Source: Micromonospora echinospora
GTDB lineage: Bacteria > Actinomycetota > Actinomycetes > Mycobacteriales > Micromonosporaceae
Direction: 5' to 3'
Length of the DNA: 64,000 bases
NCBI RefSeq assembly: GCF_014203425.1
Contig: NZ_JACHJC010000001.1
Coordinates: forward strand, 1,860,001 to 1,924,000
The first letter of the stretch is position 1. Each line of letters begins with the position of its first letter. Under the pieces are notes generated by a model that saw only the letters and a program-made list of their open reading frames with translations, had not been told where the DNA came from and made no database searches. This document shows, in pieces, positions 49,529-58,690 of the stretch. The translations under genes were made by a program, and so were the position numbers.

Positions 49529-50983
49529 TCAGGCGGTCAGGCCGAGCGTCTGCGCGGCAGCGCGACCGTTGGCGTGGCTGGCGCCGTAGGTGGCGACGAA
49601 GGCGCGCGCGGCGCCCGGCCGCCACGCGCCCGGCCACCCCATCTCGACCACTGTCACCTGATGCGTCGCGGCCAGCGCCTCCATCAGCTCGCGCGCGCCG
49701 GGTAGCCGGTGCAGGTGCCGCCCGACCAGCACGACCGGCCGGTCCCCGGCGAGCCGCCGCAACTGCTCCGGGTCGGTCTCGCCCGCCACCGCGCGGGCCT
49801 GCTCGATCCCGGCGGCCAGGTGCGGGCCGAGCCCCCACGGCACCCGACCCTCCGCGATGGTCGAGGTGGCGTGCACCTGCACCACCAGTGGCGCGGCGGA
49901 GCGGGTGAGGTCGCCCTCGACCCGGACCGCCCGCAGCGCGGCGGCGTAGCCGAGGCCGTCGGCGGCGGGCGGCGGGGCGCCGGTGGGGCCGGAGGCTGCG
50001 GCGAGCGCGGCGGTCCGGCCGGCCGCCTCCTCGACCCGCTCGCGCGCCAGCCGGCCGTCGCCGATCGCCGCGACGATCTCGGCGGCGACCGACTCGACCA
50101 GCTCGGCGTCGACCCGCGCGCCGATGCAGAGCAGGTCCGCGCCGGCGGCCAGGGCCCGGACCGCGCCCGTGCCGACCCCGCCGGCGGCGAGCACCGCGCC
50201 CTTCATCTCCAGCGCGTCGGTGATGACCGCGCCGGTGAAGCCGTACTCGACGCGCAGCAGGTCGTGCAGGACCGCGCGGCTGAACGTGGCCGGGCCGTCG
50301 CCGGTCAGCGCCGGCACCCGGATGTGCGCGGTCATCACCGCGCGGACGCCCGCGTCGACCACCGCGGCGAACGGCGGCAGGTCCCGCTCGCGCAGGACGG
50401 CCGGCGGCACGTCGACGGTGGGCAGCTCGTGGTGGGAGTCGGCGACAGTGGCGCCGTGCCCGGGGAAGTGCTTGGCGCAGGCGGCCACGCCCGTCGCCTG
50501 GAGGCCGGTGACAGCGGCGGCCGAGTGGACCGCCACCCGCTTCGGATCGGCGCCGAACGAGCGGGTGCCGATGACCGGGTTCTCGTCGGCGGTGTTCACG
50601 TCGACGGTGGGCGCCAGGTCGAGCGTGACGCCCAGCGCGGCCAGCTCCGCGCCGATCGCCGCGTACACCTGGCGGGTGAGTTCGGGGTCGTCGACAGTGC
50701 CGAGCGCGGCGTTGCCCGGGTACGGGCTGCCGGTGGCGTGGGCCAGCCGGGTGACGTCGCCCCCCTCCTCGTCGATCGCGACGATCACGTCGGGGCGGCC
50801 GGCGCGCAGCGCCGCTGTCGCGGCCGCCACCTGGGCCGGATCGTGGATGTTGGTGCCGAACAGGGTGTGCCCGGCGAGCCCGTCGGCGAGCAGGTCGACC
50901 GCCCAGTCCGGCGGGACCGGCCCGGGGTACGCGGCCAGCAACGTGCCCAGCGCGAGCCGCCGGAGTCCAGGATCCTGACCCAC
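49529..50983 (-). CDS. GH3 beta-N-acetylhexosaminidase (NagZ-like)
   Basis: The protein has 484 residues, starting at GTG 50983 after AGGGAAAGGG. The GH3 barrel has I-D-E-E-G-G (about 93-98), the NagZ signature K-H-F-P-G-H-G (about 171-177) and the D-S-H-H-E-L-P histidine loop, and V-I-T-D-A-L-E-M-K-G with the catalytic Asp. A C-terminal GH3_C-like domain follows. It lacks a signal peptide, so it acts on cytoplasmic GlcNAc-containing glycosides from cell-wall recycling. It is divergent from a ROK regulator, the classical partner of amino-sugar genes. Confidence 0.92.
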   Translation of the reverse strand: MGQDPGLRRLALGTLLAAYPGPVPPDWAVDLLADGLAGHTLFGTNIHDPAQVAAATAALRAGRPDVIVAIDEEGGDVTRLAHATGSPYPGNAALGTVDDPELTRQVYAAIGAELAALGVTLDLAPTVDVNTADENPVIGTRSFGADPKRVAVHSAAAVTGLQATGVAACAKHFPGHGATVADSHHELPTVDVPPAVLRERDLPPFAAVVDAGVRAVMTAHIRVPALTGDGPATFSRAVLHDLLRVEYGFTGAVITDALEMKGAVLAAGGVGTGAVRALAAGADLLCIGARVDAELVESVAAEIVAAIGDGRLARERVEEAAGRTAALAAASGPTGAPPPAADGLGYAAALRAVRVEGDLTRSAAPLVVQVHATSTIAEGRVPWGLGPHLAAGIEQARAVAGETDPEQLRRLAGDRPVVLVGRHLHRLPGARELMEALAATHQVTVVEMGWPGAWRPGAARAFVATYGASHANGRAAAQTLGLTA

Positions 50984-51072
50984 GAGTATCCCCTTTCCCT
51001 GCCGGGTCGTCCGAGCTTGGCGGATCGGGGCGGCCGATACGCTAACGGGCACCCCTCGGCAGGCGTTTTGTG

Positions 51073-51094
51073 GTTAGAAAACTTTACTGAAAAT
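51073..51094. promoter_or_regulatory. AT-rich candidate ROK operator
   Basis: The 22 bp contain GTTAGAAAACTTTACTGAAA, a conspicuously AT-rich patch with AGAAAA and TGAAAA halves around CTTTAC, 14 bp before the ROK start and between divergent genes. Such sequences are typical of NagC/ROK operators. Confidence 0.5.
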
Positions 51095-51107
51095 TGAGGA
51101 CGTTGGC

Positions 51108-52313
51108 ATGAGTGCGACCCGGCTGCCCGGCACCCCCCGACTCCTGCGGGCGCTCAACGACCGTGCGGCGCTGGAGCTGCTGCTCGAACGCGGCCCGCTG
51201 ACCCGGGCCCGGATCGGTGAGCTGACCGGGCTGTCCAAGGTCACCGCGTCCCAGCTCGTCGAGCGGCTGGAGGAGCGGGGCCTGGTCGCCCGGGTCGGCG
51301 AGCAGGCCGGCGGGCGGGGCCCGAACGCCCAGCTCTACGCGGTCCGGCCGAGCAGCGCGTACGTGGTGGGCGTGGAGGTGGGCGCGGAGCGGGTGGTGGC
51401 GGCCTGCGCCGACATCACCGGTACGGTCGCCGGCCGGGTCGAGCAGTCCACGAAGGACACCGACGACCCGGTCGGCGTGGTGCACAACGCCGTGGTCCAG
51501 GCGGCCGCCAGCGCCGGGGCGGAGCTGTCCGCCGTCCGGCGCGTCGTGCTCGGCACCCCCGGCCTGGTGGACCCGCAGACCGGTGACATCACCTTCGCCT
51601 TCAACCTGCCGCGCTGGCACAGCGGCCTGCTCGCCGCGCTGCGCGAGGACCTGGACACCCCCGTCGTCTTCGAGAACGACGTGAACCTGGCGGCGGTGGC
51701 CGAGGCGCAGTCCGGCGCGGCCCAGGGCACCGCCGACTTCGTGCTGGTCTGGGTGGACGCGGGCGTCGGCCTGGCGATCATGCTGGGCGGCCGGCTGCAC
51801 CACGGCAGCAGCGGCGCGGCCGGCGAGATCGGCTACCTGCCGGTGCCCGGGGCGCCCATCCCGCGCGACGTGTCCAAGCGGGCCAAGCCGGCATTCCAGC
51901 AGCTCGTCGGCGCTGACGCGGTACGCGCGGTGGCCGCCGAACACGGTTTCGCCACCCCGAAGGCGGCGGAGCAGGGCGTTGCGGCGACCCGGGCGGCCGA
52001 GGTGGTACGCGCGGCGATCGCGGCCGGCACCGCCGGTGGGCCGATGCTGGACGAGCTGGCCCGCCGGCTGGCCCTGGGCGTGGCGAGCACCTGCGTGGTG
52101 CTGGACCCGCCGCTGGTGGTGCTCGCCGGCGCGGTCGGGCAGGCGGGCGGGGCGGCGCTGGCGGAGCGGGTGCAGCACGAGGTCGCCGCGATCACGCTGG
52201 TCCGGCCCCGGGTGGTGACCACCGGGCTGACCGAGGAGCCGATCCTGCGCGGCGCGCTGCGTACCGCGCTGGACGCGGTGCGCGACGAGGTGTTCGGCTC
52301 GACGGTCGGCTGA
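51108..52313 (+). CDS. ROK-family transcriptional regulator
   Basis: The protein has 401 residues. An N-terminal winged helix (A-L-L/L-L-E-R-G-P-L-T-R-A-R-I-G-E-L-T-G-L-S, about 20-60) is joined to a ROK sugar-kinase-like domain with E-N-D-V-N-L-A, V-D-A-G-V-G-L-A and G-A-A-G-E-I-G-Y-L. The zinc-binding C-x-C-x4-C cluster of many ROK proteins is missing. It is divergent from the NagZ-like gene and probably represses it, responding to an amino sugar. Confidence 0.92.
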   Translation: MSATRLPGTPRLLRALNDRAALELLLERGPLTRARIGELTGLSKVTASQLVERLEERGLVARVGEQAGGRGPNAQLYAVRPSSAYVVGVEVGAERVVAACADITGTVAGRVEQSTKDTDDPVGVVHNAVVQAAASAGAELSAVRRVVLGTPGLVDPQTGDITFAFNLPRWHSGLLAALREDLDTPVVFENDVNLAAVAEAQSGAAQGTADFVLVWVDAGVGLAIMLGGRLHHGSSGAAGEIGYLPVPGAPIPRDVSKRAKPAFQQLVGADAVRAVAAEHGFATPKAAEQGVAATRAAEVVRAAIAAGTAGGPMLDELARRLALGVASTCVVLDPPLVVLAGAVGQAGGAALAERVQHEVAAITLVRPRVVTTGLTEEPILRGALRTALDAVRDEVFGSTVG

Positions 52314-52325
52314 CCGCGTCGTGCA

Positions 52326-52367
52326 CCCTGACGCCATGTGAAGGAATCCTTCATCATGGCGTCAGGG
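52326..52367. terminator. Long hairpin terminator between convergent genes
   Basis: CCCTGACGCCATG (52326-52338) pairs with CATGGCGTCAGGG (52355-52367), and TGAAGGA with TCCTTCA inside it, giving about 20 bp of stem with one bulge. Located between the ROK gene and the ABC permease gene, which converge. Confidence 0.85.
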
Positions 52368-52398
52368 TTCGCAAGGAGTTGCCGGGGAGGGGTCACCG

Positions 52399-53409
52399 TC
52401 AGATCAGGTCGCGGCGGCGGAACACAGTGAACGCGGCGGCCACCAGCGCGCCGGTGAGCCCGAGCAGCACCACCAGGCCCGACGGCCAGGTCAACGTGTA
52501 CGAGCCGTCGCAGTAGCCGGAGATCCCGGGGCCGCAGGCGTTGTTGTCCCAGAGCCGCACCTCACCGGACAGCCAGGCCGCCAGGTAGCTGGACAGCATG
52601 TACCGGTCCGGCCGGCCGACCTCCAGGATCTGGAACACCAGCCGCGCCCCCAGCTCCCACACCACCAGGTACGCGGCCACCGTGCCGAGCGCCGCCGACG
52701 TGTGCCGGCCCAGCGTGGCCACGGCGAAGCCGAGCGCCGCGGCGAGCAGCACCAGCACCAGGCCGCGCCCCCAGATCGCGGCGAGCGACGGCCAGAAGTC
52801 GCCACCGGTCCGCCCGACCAGGCCGGACGCCTGGCCGATCAACCAGAACGCCCCGAGGTATGCCACCGACGCCAGCACCGACACGCCGAGCAGCCCGCCC
52901 AGCAGCGTGCCCAGCTTCGCGGCGAGCACTGTCGGCCGCCGTGGCCGCCACAGCAGCAGGTTGACCACCCCGCCCGAGTTCAGGTCGGCCCCGATGTAGG
53001 AGGCGCCGACCAGGAACCCGAACAGCGTCAGGAACGCGATCAGGAAGTAGAGCAGCGGCTCGGCCTCCTTGGCGAAGACGAAGACGCCGCTGAGGTAGTC
53101 GGCCGCGCTCGGCAACTCCTCGATCTGGGCCGGGTCGATCTGGGCGCAGTCGCGCGGCAGGTAGTCGGTCTCGCCCGGCGGGAGTGTGCCCTCCCGGATC
53201 CGCAGGCAGCGGTCGTACGCCATCTCCATCTGGCGCACGTTCTCCGCCGCCTGGGTCTGCGCCCGGCTCAGCTCCGCCGGGCTGGGCCGGTGCGAACCGG
53301 CGAGCGTGGTCACCACTGTCACCGCGAAGGCGACAGCCAGCAGCACCACCATGAGCTGCACGAAGCGCCGGGCGGCCAGCCGCTCCAGCTCGGCACGGAC
53401 CAGGTTCAC
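52399..53409 (-). CDS. ABC-2-type transporter permease
   Basis: The protein has 336 residues and six predicted helices, the first at about residues 17-38 and the last at the C-terminus (L-V-V-L-L-G-L-T-G-A-L-V-A-A-A-F). A long extracellular loop after helix 1 holds conserved Cys residues. Start GTG 53409 overlaps the ATPase stop. It forms with the ATPase a two-gene ABC-2 export unit of the kind used for antibiotics, lipids or bacteriocin self-protection; the substrate is not evident. Confidence 0.85.
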   Translation of the reverse strand: MNLVRAELERLAARRFVQLMVVLLAVAFAVTVVTTLAGSHRPSPAELSRAQTQAAENVRQMEMAYDRCLRIREGTLPPGETDYLPRDCAQIDPAQIEELPSAADYLSGVFVFAKEAEPLLYFLIAFLTLFGFLVGASYIGADLNSGGVVNLLLWRPRRPTVLAAKLGTLLGGLLGVSVLASVAYLGAFWLIGQASGLVGRTGGDFWPSLAAIWGRGLVLVLLAAALGFAVATLGRHTSAALGTVAAYLVVWELGARLVFQILEVGRPDRYMLSSYLAAWLSGEVRLWDNNACGPGISGYCDGSYTLTWPSGLVVLLGLTGALVAAAFTVFRRRDLI

Positions 53410-54410
53410 GCGTCCACCTCCCGGCTCTCCCGGACGTCGAGGTCGATCACTCCGTCGCTCGGCGGCGCGCCGTCGACCTGCCGCGGCACCGCCACGTGCT
53501 CGTGGTGGCCGGTCAGCTCCAGGAAGACGCTCTCCAGGTCCGGCCGCAGCGGGACCAGCTCGCGGACCCACGCGCCCTGCTCGCCGAGCGTCCGGCTGAT
53601 CGTCTCCGGATCCTCCACACCGGTCACCACCAGGTGGTCCGGCCCGACGGTCACCGACAGACCGGCCCGGCCCAGCAGGTCGCCGGCCTGATCCAGGTCG
53701 GCCACCCGCACCCGCCACTGGTGCTGGTCGAAGCCGGCCAGCACCTCCTGCACCGGCCCGTACGCGACCCGCCGCCCCCGGCTGACGATCGTCACGTGGT
53801 CGCAGATCAACTGGATCTCGGCCAGGATGTGGCTGGAGAGCAGCACCGTCACCCCGGCCTCGGCGAGCGACCGGGTGAGGTCGCGCATCTCCCGGATACC
53901 GGCCGGGTCCAGCCCGTTCGCCGGTTCGTCCAGGATCAGCAGATCCGGGTTCTTCAGCAGCGCCGAGGCGACCGCCAGCCGCTGCTTCATGCCCAGCGAG
54001 TAGCCCTTGACCCGCTCGTGGCCCCGGTCGCGCAGCCCGACCTGCTCCAGCACCTCGTCCACCCGGCCGGTCGGCACGCCACCGGCCACGGCCAGCAGCC
54101 GCAGCGTCCGGTGCGCGGTGAAGTTGCCGAAGAACTGCGGGCTCTCCACGATCGCGCCGACCCGCCCGGCCACGTCCGCCAGATGCTCGGGTGATTCGGC
54201 CCCCAGCACGCGCATCCGCCCGGCGTCCGGCCGGACCAGCCCCAGCAGCGCACGCAGCGTGGTGGTCTTGCCGGACCCGTTCGGTCCCAGGAAGCCGTGC
54301 ACCTGGCCCGCCTCGACCAGCATGTCGAAACCGTCGACGGCGACCCGGCGCCCCTGGCGCAGCGTGTGGAACGTCTTGCGGAGACCGGCGATCTCGATGA
54401 CCGCGCTCAT
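53406..54410 (-). CDS. ABC transporter ATPase (drug/lipid export type)
   Basis: The protein has 334 residues: Walker A G-P-N-G-S-G-K-T-T (about 42-50), signature Y-S-L-G-M-K-Q-R, Walker B L-L-I-L-D-E-P-A, and H-loop S-S-H. The C-terminal extension of about 100 residues is the DUF4162-like domain of DrrA/CcmA-type exporters. It is transcribed before, and overlaps, the permease gene. Confidence 0.93.
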   Translation of the reverse strand: MSAVIEIAGLRKTFHTLRQGRRVAVDGFDMLVEAGQVHGFLGPNGSGKTTTLRALLGLVRPDAGRMRVLGAESPEHLADVAGRVGAIVESPQFFGNFTAHRTLRLLAVAGGVPTGRVDEVLEQVGLRDRGHERVKGYSLGMKQRLAVASALLKNPDLLILDEPANGLDPAGIREMRDLTRSLAEAGVTVLLSSHILAEIQLICDHVTIVSRGRRVAYGPVQEVLAGFDQHQWRVRVADLDQAGDLLGRAGLSVTVGPDHLVVTGVEDPETISRTLGEQGAWVRELVPLRPDLESVFLELTGHHEHVAVPRQVDGAPPSDGVIDLDVRESREVDA

Positions 54411-54542
54411 CCGCGCGCCTTCCGGCAGCGGTCGGGCATGAGTGTCCTTCCGGTTGCGGTGACCAACGACACGGCGCCCCACCCTATGGTGGCGACGCCT
54501 CCCGTGGGGGGCACCGTGCCGCATGCGTGATTGGATGGTGCG

Positions 54543-55382
54543 GTGACTGGTGACCTGATCCCTGGCGCTCCGGGCGCCCTCGCCCCCTCGACCGTGGACG
54601 CGGATCTGGTGGTCAGCCTCGACGGGGTCGGCGTCAAGCGTTCCGGCACGGCGCTGGTGCAGGACGTCGACTGGCGGGTCGAGCTGGACGAACGGTGGGT
54701 GGTGCTCGGGCCGAACGGCGCGGGCAAGACGACACTGCTCAACCTGGCCGCCGGCCGGCTGTACCCGACCAGCGGCGTCGCGCACGTGCTCGGCGAGCGC
54801 ATCGGCCGTACCGACGTCAACGAGCTGCGTACCCGCATCGGCCTGTCCACCGCGACGCTCGCCGAGCGGATCCCCGCCGACGAGCGCGTGACCGACGTGG
54901 TGGTGACCGCCGCCTGGTCGGTGGTGGGCCGCTGGCGGGAGAGCTACGACCGCACCGACGAGGTACGCGCCGTCGCGCTGCTGCGCCAGCTCGGCGTCGG
55001 GCACCTCGCCGACCGCGCGTACGGCACGCTGTCCGAGGGCGAGCGCAAGCGGGTGCAGATCGCCCGCGCCCTGATGACCGACCCGGAGCTGCTGCTGCTC
55101 GACGAGCCCGCCGCCGGGCTCGACCTGGGCGCGCGGGAGGACCTGGTGGCCCGGCTGGCCGAGCTGGCGTACGACCCGGACGCCCCGGCCATGGTGCTTG
55201 TCACCCACCACGTCGAGGAGATCCCGCCGGGCTTCACCCACGCGCTGCTGCTGCGCGAGGGCGGCGTGGTGGCGCAGGGTCTGCTCGCCGACGTGCTCAC
55301 CGCCGACAACCTGTCGAAGGCGTTCGGCCTCCCGCTCGTGGTCACGCGGTCCGGCGACCGCTGGGCCGCCCGCGCCGCCTGA
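54543..55382 (+). CDS. ABC transporter ATPase without adjoining permease
   Basis: The protein has 279 residues. Walker A G-P-N-G-A-G-K-T-T, signature L-S-E-G-E-R-K-R, Walker B L-L-L-L-D-E-P-A and H-loop T-H-H are all present. It looks like the stand-alone ModF/YusV-like ATPases of actinomycetes. The start is uncertain (GTG 54543 or a TTG at 54531). The following rbsK gene is 16 bp away and may be co-transcribed. Confidence 0.88.
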   Translation: MTGDLIPGAPGALAPSTVDADLVVSLDGVGVKRSGTALVQDVDWRVELDERWVVLGPNGAGKTTLLNLAAGRLYPTSGVAHVLGERIGRTDVNELRTRIGLSTATLAERIPADERVTDVVVTAAWSVVGRWRESYDRTDEVRAVALLRQLGVGHLADRAYGTLSEGERKRVQIARALMTDPELLLLDEPAAGLDLGAREDLVARLAELAYDPDAPAMVLVTHHVEEIPPGFTHALLLREGGVVAQGLLADVLTADNLSKAFGLPLVVTRSGDRWAARAA

Positions 55383-55398
55383 GCGACGGGACGACACC

Positions 55399-56295
55399 GT
55401 GCCGCAGACCCGGATCGCCGTCGTCGGCAGCGCCAACATGGACCTGGTCGGCGTCGGCGCCGCGCTGCCCCGGCCCGGCGAGACGGTGCTGGGCGACGAC
55501 TTCGTCATGCTGCCCGGCGGCAAGGGCGCCAACCAGGCGGTCGCCGCGGTACGCGCCGGCGCCTCCTGCGTCTTCCTCGGCGCGATCGGCTCGGACTCGT
55601 TCGGCGTGACGCTGCGGGCCCGGATGACGGCGGCCGGCGTGGACACCGGGCACCTGCGGGTGGTCTACGGCCCGTCCGGCGTCGCCCTGGTCATGGTCGG
55701 CGGCGCGGGGGAGAACGCCATCCTGGTCACGCCGGGCGCGAACGCCGCGTTCACCTCGCTCACCGGTGACGAGCTGACCGCCGTACGCGATGCGGATGTG
55801 CTGGTCGCGCAGCTGGAGGTGCCGGTCGAGACGGTGACCGAGGCGGCGCTGGCGGCCCGGTCGGCGGGCACCCGGGTGGTCCTCAACGCCGCGCCGGCCC
55901 GGTCGGTGCCGGCCGAGCTGCTGGCGGCGACCGACCTGCTGGTGGTGAACGAGCCGGAGGCGCAGGCGCTGACCGGCCATGGCCGGGACGAGCCGGCGGC
56001 GCTGCTGGATCTGGTGCCCCGGGCGGTGCTCACGCTCGGCGGCGACGGCGCCTGGTACGTCGACCGGGACCGGCCGGCGGCGCACGTGCCGGCGGTGCCG
56101 GTCGAGGTGGTCGACTCGACCGCCGCCGGGGACGCGTTCACCGCCGCCCTCGCGGTGGCCTGGGGCGAGGGGCGGGACCTGGCCGAGGCGGTGCGCTGGG
56201 CGGCGGCTGCCGGTGCGGCGTGCGTGCGCAAGCTCGGCGCCTCGGTGGCGCTGCCCCATCGCGCGGAGATCGACGAGCTGTTCGCCGACTGTTAA
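55399..56295 (+). CDS. rbsK: Ribokinase (PfkB family)
   Basis: The protein has 298 residues, with the PfkB signatures G-S-A-N-M-D-L (10-16), G-G-K-G-A-N-Q-A (about 39-46) and D-S-T-A-A-G-D-A-F with the catalytic Asp. The length is normal for ribokinase, which makes ribose 5-phosphate from ribose and ATP. Other pentose or nucleoside substrates are possible. Start GTG 55399. Confidence 0.88.
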   Translation: MPQTRIAVVGSANMDLVGVGAALPRPGETVLGDDFVMLPGGKGANQAVAAVRAGASCVFLGAIGSDSFGVTLRARMTAAGVDTGHLRVVYGPSGVALVMVGGAGENAILVTPGANAAFTSLTGDELTAVRDADVLVAQLEVPVETVTEAALAARSAGTRVVLNAAPARSVPAELLAATDLLVVNEPEAQALTGHGRDEPAALLDLVPRAVLTLGGDGAWYVDRDRPAAHVPAVPVEVVDSTAAGDAFTAALAVAWGEGRDLAEAVRWAAAAGAACVRKLGASVALPHRAEIDELFADC

Positions 56296-56341
56296 GAAGG
56301 GGCCCTTCCTCTACCGGAGGCGTTAAGAAGGGGCCCTTCCT
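56291..56341. repeat. Direct pair of GC-rich hairpin motifs
   Basis: GTTAAGAAGGGGCCCTTCCT occurs at 56291-56310 and 56322-56341, 11 bp apart. Each contains the self-complementary AAGGGGCCCTT and so forms a small hairpin. The first copy carries the rbsK stop codon and the second the stop of the convergent gene, so it serves as a bidirectional terminator and looks like a mobile intergenic repeat. Confidence 0.75.
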
Positions 56342-57105
56342 TACACCTCGTCGGTGAGGCGCTCGCCGCGGCGGCGCAGCATGCCGAGCCCGGGGATGCC
56401 GGCGACCGCGAGCTTGAGATCCCTGGTGACGTCCAGCAGGTCGTGCAGGTCCGGGCCGACCCGGTCCAGCGTGGCCAGGATCGGCAGCACGTCCGAGGTG
56501 AGGTGGTCCTTGAGCTTCGGCAGCTCGTCGACGAGCCGGATCGCGGCGGTCACCTCCTCCGGGCTGAGCTGCTCCACGAAACGCGCCGCCATCGGCGCGG
56601 CCCGGCGCAGCGTCGCCTCGTACGCGGCCAGCAGCTCGTTCGCGACGCCGGTCGCCTTCTCGGCGGTCGCCAGGGTGCCCGCCGCCCGCGCCGTCACTGT
56701 CTCCGCCTCGGTCACCACACCGGCCGCCGTCCGGGCCACCCGGTCGGCCTCGCCGACCACAGTCGCCGCCGCCGCGGAGACCCGCTGCGCCTCGCCGACC
56801 ACAACCGTCGCGGCGGCGGCCACCTCGGTCGCCGTGTCGATCGCCGCGGTCGCGGCGGCGCTGATCACCGCCACCTCGCGGACCGCCGTCTCGGCGTCGG
56901 TGAGCACCCGGTCGGTGCGGTCGAGAGTGCCCTCGATCCGGTCCACCACCCCGTCGATCCGCCGGACCAGCGCCTCCACCTGGTCGAGGACGGCAAAGGC
57001 GCGAGCGGGTACCGAGGCCATCGTGACCGCCGAGCCGAGCGCCTGGTCCACTGCGTTGCGGGTGAGGCCGAGCAGGGCGCCGGGCCGGGGGAGAGGGATT
57101 GCCAT
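56341..57105 (-). CDS. Helical protein resembling phasin or methyl-accepting coiled coils
   Basis: The protein has 254 residues, starting at ATG 57105. The middle (about 60-170) is a long Ala/Val/Thr-rich coiled coil with heptads such as V-A-A-A-A-T-V-V-V-G-E-A-Q-R-V-S, and hydrophobic pieces are at the N-terminus. No enzyme motif. Similar proteins in actinomycetes are unnamed. It may organise membrane or polymer granules; this is a guess from composition. Confidence 0.75.
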   Translation of the reverse strand: MAIPLPRPGALLGLTRNAVDQALGSAVTMASVPARAFAVLDQVEALVRRIDGVVDRIEGTLDRTDRVLTDAETAVREVAVISAAATAAIDTATEVAAAATVVVGEAQRVSAAAATVVGEADRVARTAAGVVTEAETVTARAAGTLATAEKATGVANELLAAYEATLRRAAPMAARFVEQLSPEEVTAAIRLVDELPKLKDHLTSDVLPILATLDRVGPDLHDLLDVTRDLKLAVAGIPGLGMLRRRGERLTDEV

Positions 57106-57199
57106 GACATCCAGTGTGCGGCGTCGGGGCCACTGCCGCCCGGCGGCCACCCGGCGGTGATCGTGACGCCGAGCTCCCGGCGGGGCGTAGGGTGCCCGC

Positions 57200-58675
57200 A
57201 TGCCCACCCCCGGCCCGGTGTCGCGGCGAACGCTCGCCTGCGGCATGGTCGCGCTGCTCGCCATGGTTCTGGGCGCCCTGCTCCTGGTCCGCGCCGACGC
57301 CGGGCTGAGCACCCGGCGGGCGACGGTGGCCGGGGTGCCGCTGACCGAGGTCCGGGCGGACGGCGCGGACGGTGGCCGGCGGCCCGGTGTGGTGATCGCG
57401 CACGGCTTCGCCGGGTCGGCCCGGCTGATGCGGCCGCTGGCCGACTCGGTGGCCCGCCAGGGCGGCGTCGCGGTGCTGCTCGACTTCGCCGGGCACGGCG
57501 CCAGCCGGTCCCGGCTGCCCGGCGCCGGGCGGGACGGGGAAGGCGCCCGGGCGCGGCTGCGGCACGATCTGGACGTGGCCGTGGCGTGGCTGCGTGAGCG
57601 TCCCGGCGTGGACCCGGACCGGATCGTCCTGGTCGGGCACTCGATGGGCGCCGGCGCGGTCACCCGGTACGCGGTAGCGCATCCGGAGATCGACCGGACC
57701 GTGGCGATCTCGCTGCCCGACGGCGGTGACGTGCCGCCCGGCTGGCCGGGGAAGCTGACGTTGGTGGTGGGCGGCCTGGAGTTCGCCGGTTTCCGCCAGG
57801 CCCTCGACGAGGCGACCCGGGACGCGCCACCGGGCACCCGGACGCGGGTGGTGGCGCCCGGCGTCGAGCACGTGTCGGTGCTGTTCGCGCCGCGTACCCA
57901 CGCCGCGGTGCTCGACGCGCTGCCGGACCGTACCGGCGGGCCGTCGCCGTCCCCGCTGACCCGGCCGGGCGGGGCCGCCCTGCTGCTGGTGGGGTTCGCG
58001 CTGGGCCTGGTGCCGCTTGCGGCGCTGCTGCCGCGGCGGGCGCGGCCGGGCACCGGCGGTCCGCGTACCACTCGGTGGCTCGCCGCGACGGTGCCGGCGG
58101 CCGGGCTGGGCGCCGGGCTCGCCGCGTTGCTGCCGACCGCTCGGCTGCCGCTCGCCGTGGGCGGATACGTCGCGGTGTTCCTGCTGCTCACCGGCGTGCT
58201 GCTGGCCGCCGCAGCACGCTTCGCGCGTCCCGGGCGGCCGCCAGCGACCGGGGGTGGCGTCCGGTCCGCGGTGGTCGCGGCCGTGCTCCTCGGGTACGCC
58301 GTGCTCGCGGTCGCGCTGCCGCTTCATCTCGGGCTCACCTCGACCGTGCCGGTCGGGGCCCGGTGGTGGCTGCTGCCCCTGGTGACGCTCTGCTGCCTGG
58401 TCTTCCTGCTCGGCGCCGAGCGGCTCACCGACGGCCACGGCCTCCGCTACGCGGCCGTCGGCGGCATCGCCGTGCTGGTGCTGGCCGGCGCGGCGCTGAT
58501 CGGCCTGGCGCCCGGGTTCGTGCTGCTGGTGGTGCCGCTGTTCGCGGCGCTGGTGGCCTGGCAGGCGGCCTGGGCCGAGGTGTTGCGCCGCCGGGCCGCG
58601 TCGTGGTGGCTGGCGCCGCTGCTCGGGGCGGTGCTGCTGGCCTGGCCGATGGCGACCACGTTGCCGCTGGCCTGA
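57200..58675 (+). CDS. Membrane-bound alpha/beta hydrolase
   Basis: The protein has 491 residues. An N-terminal signal anchor (about 10-30), an alpha/beta hydrolase domain (about 50-255, nucleophile elbow G-H-S-M-G-A near residue 148, oxyanion A-H-G-F-A near 68, late histidine E-H-V-S) and a C-terminal part with about seven membrane helices (255-491). This fusion is known in actinomycetes, with the hydrolase presumably facing outside. Natural substrate unknown. Confidence 0.85.
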   Translation: MPTPGPVSRRTLACGMVALLAMVLGALLLVRADAGLSTRRATVAGVPLTEVRADGADGGRRPGVVIAHGFAGSARLMRPLADSVARQGGVAVLLDFAGHGASRSRLPGAGRDGEGARARLRHDLDVAVAWLRERPGVDPDRIVLVGHSMGAGAVTRYAVAHPEIDRTVAISLPDGGDVPPGWPGKLTLVVGGLEFAGFRQALDEATRDAPPGTRTRVVAPGVEHVSVLFAPRTHAAVLDALPDRTGGPSPSPLTRPGGAALLLVGFALGLVPLAALLPRRARPGTGGPRTTRWLAATVPAAGLGAGLAALLPTARLPLAVGGYVAVFLLLTGVLLAAAARFARPGRPPATGGGVRSAVVAAVLLGYAVLAVALPLHLGLTSTVPVGARWWLLPLVTLCCLVFLLGAERLTDGHGLRYAAVGGIAVLVLAGAALIGLAPGFVLLVVPLFAALVAWQAAWAEVLRRRAASWWLAPLLGAVLLAWPMATTLPLA

Positions 58676-58690
58676 CCGGCGCCGGGCGGC

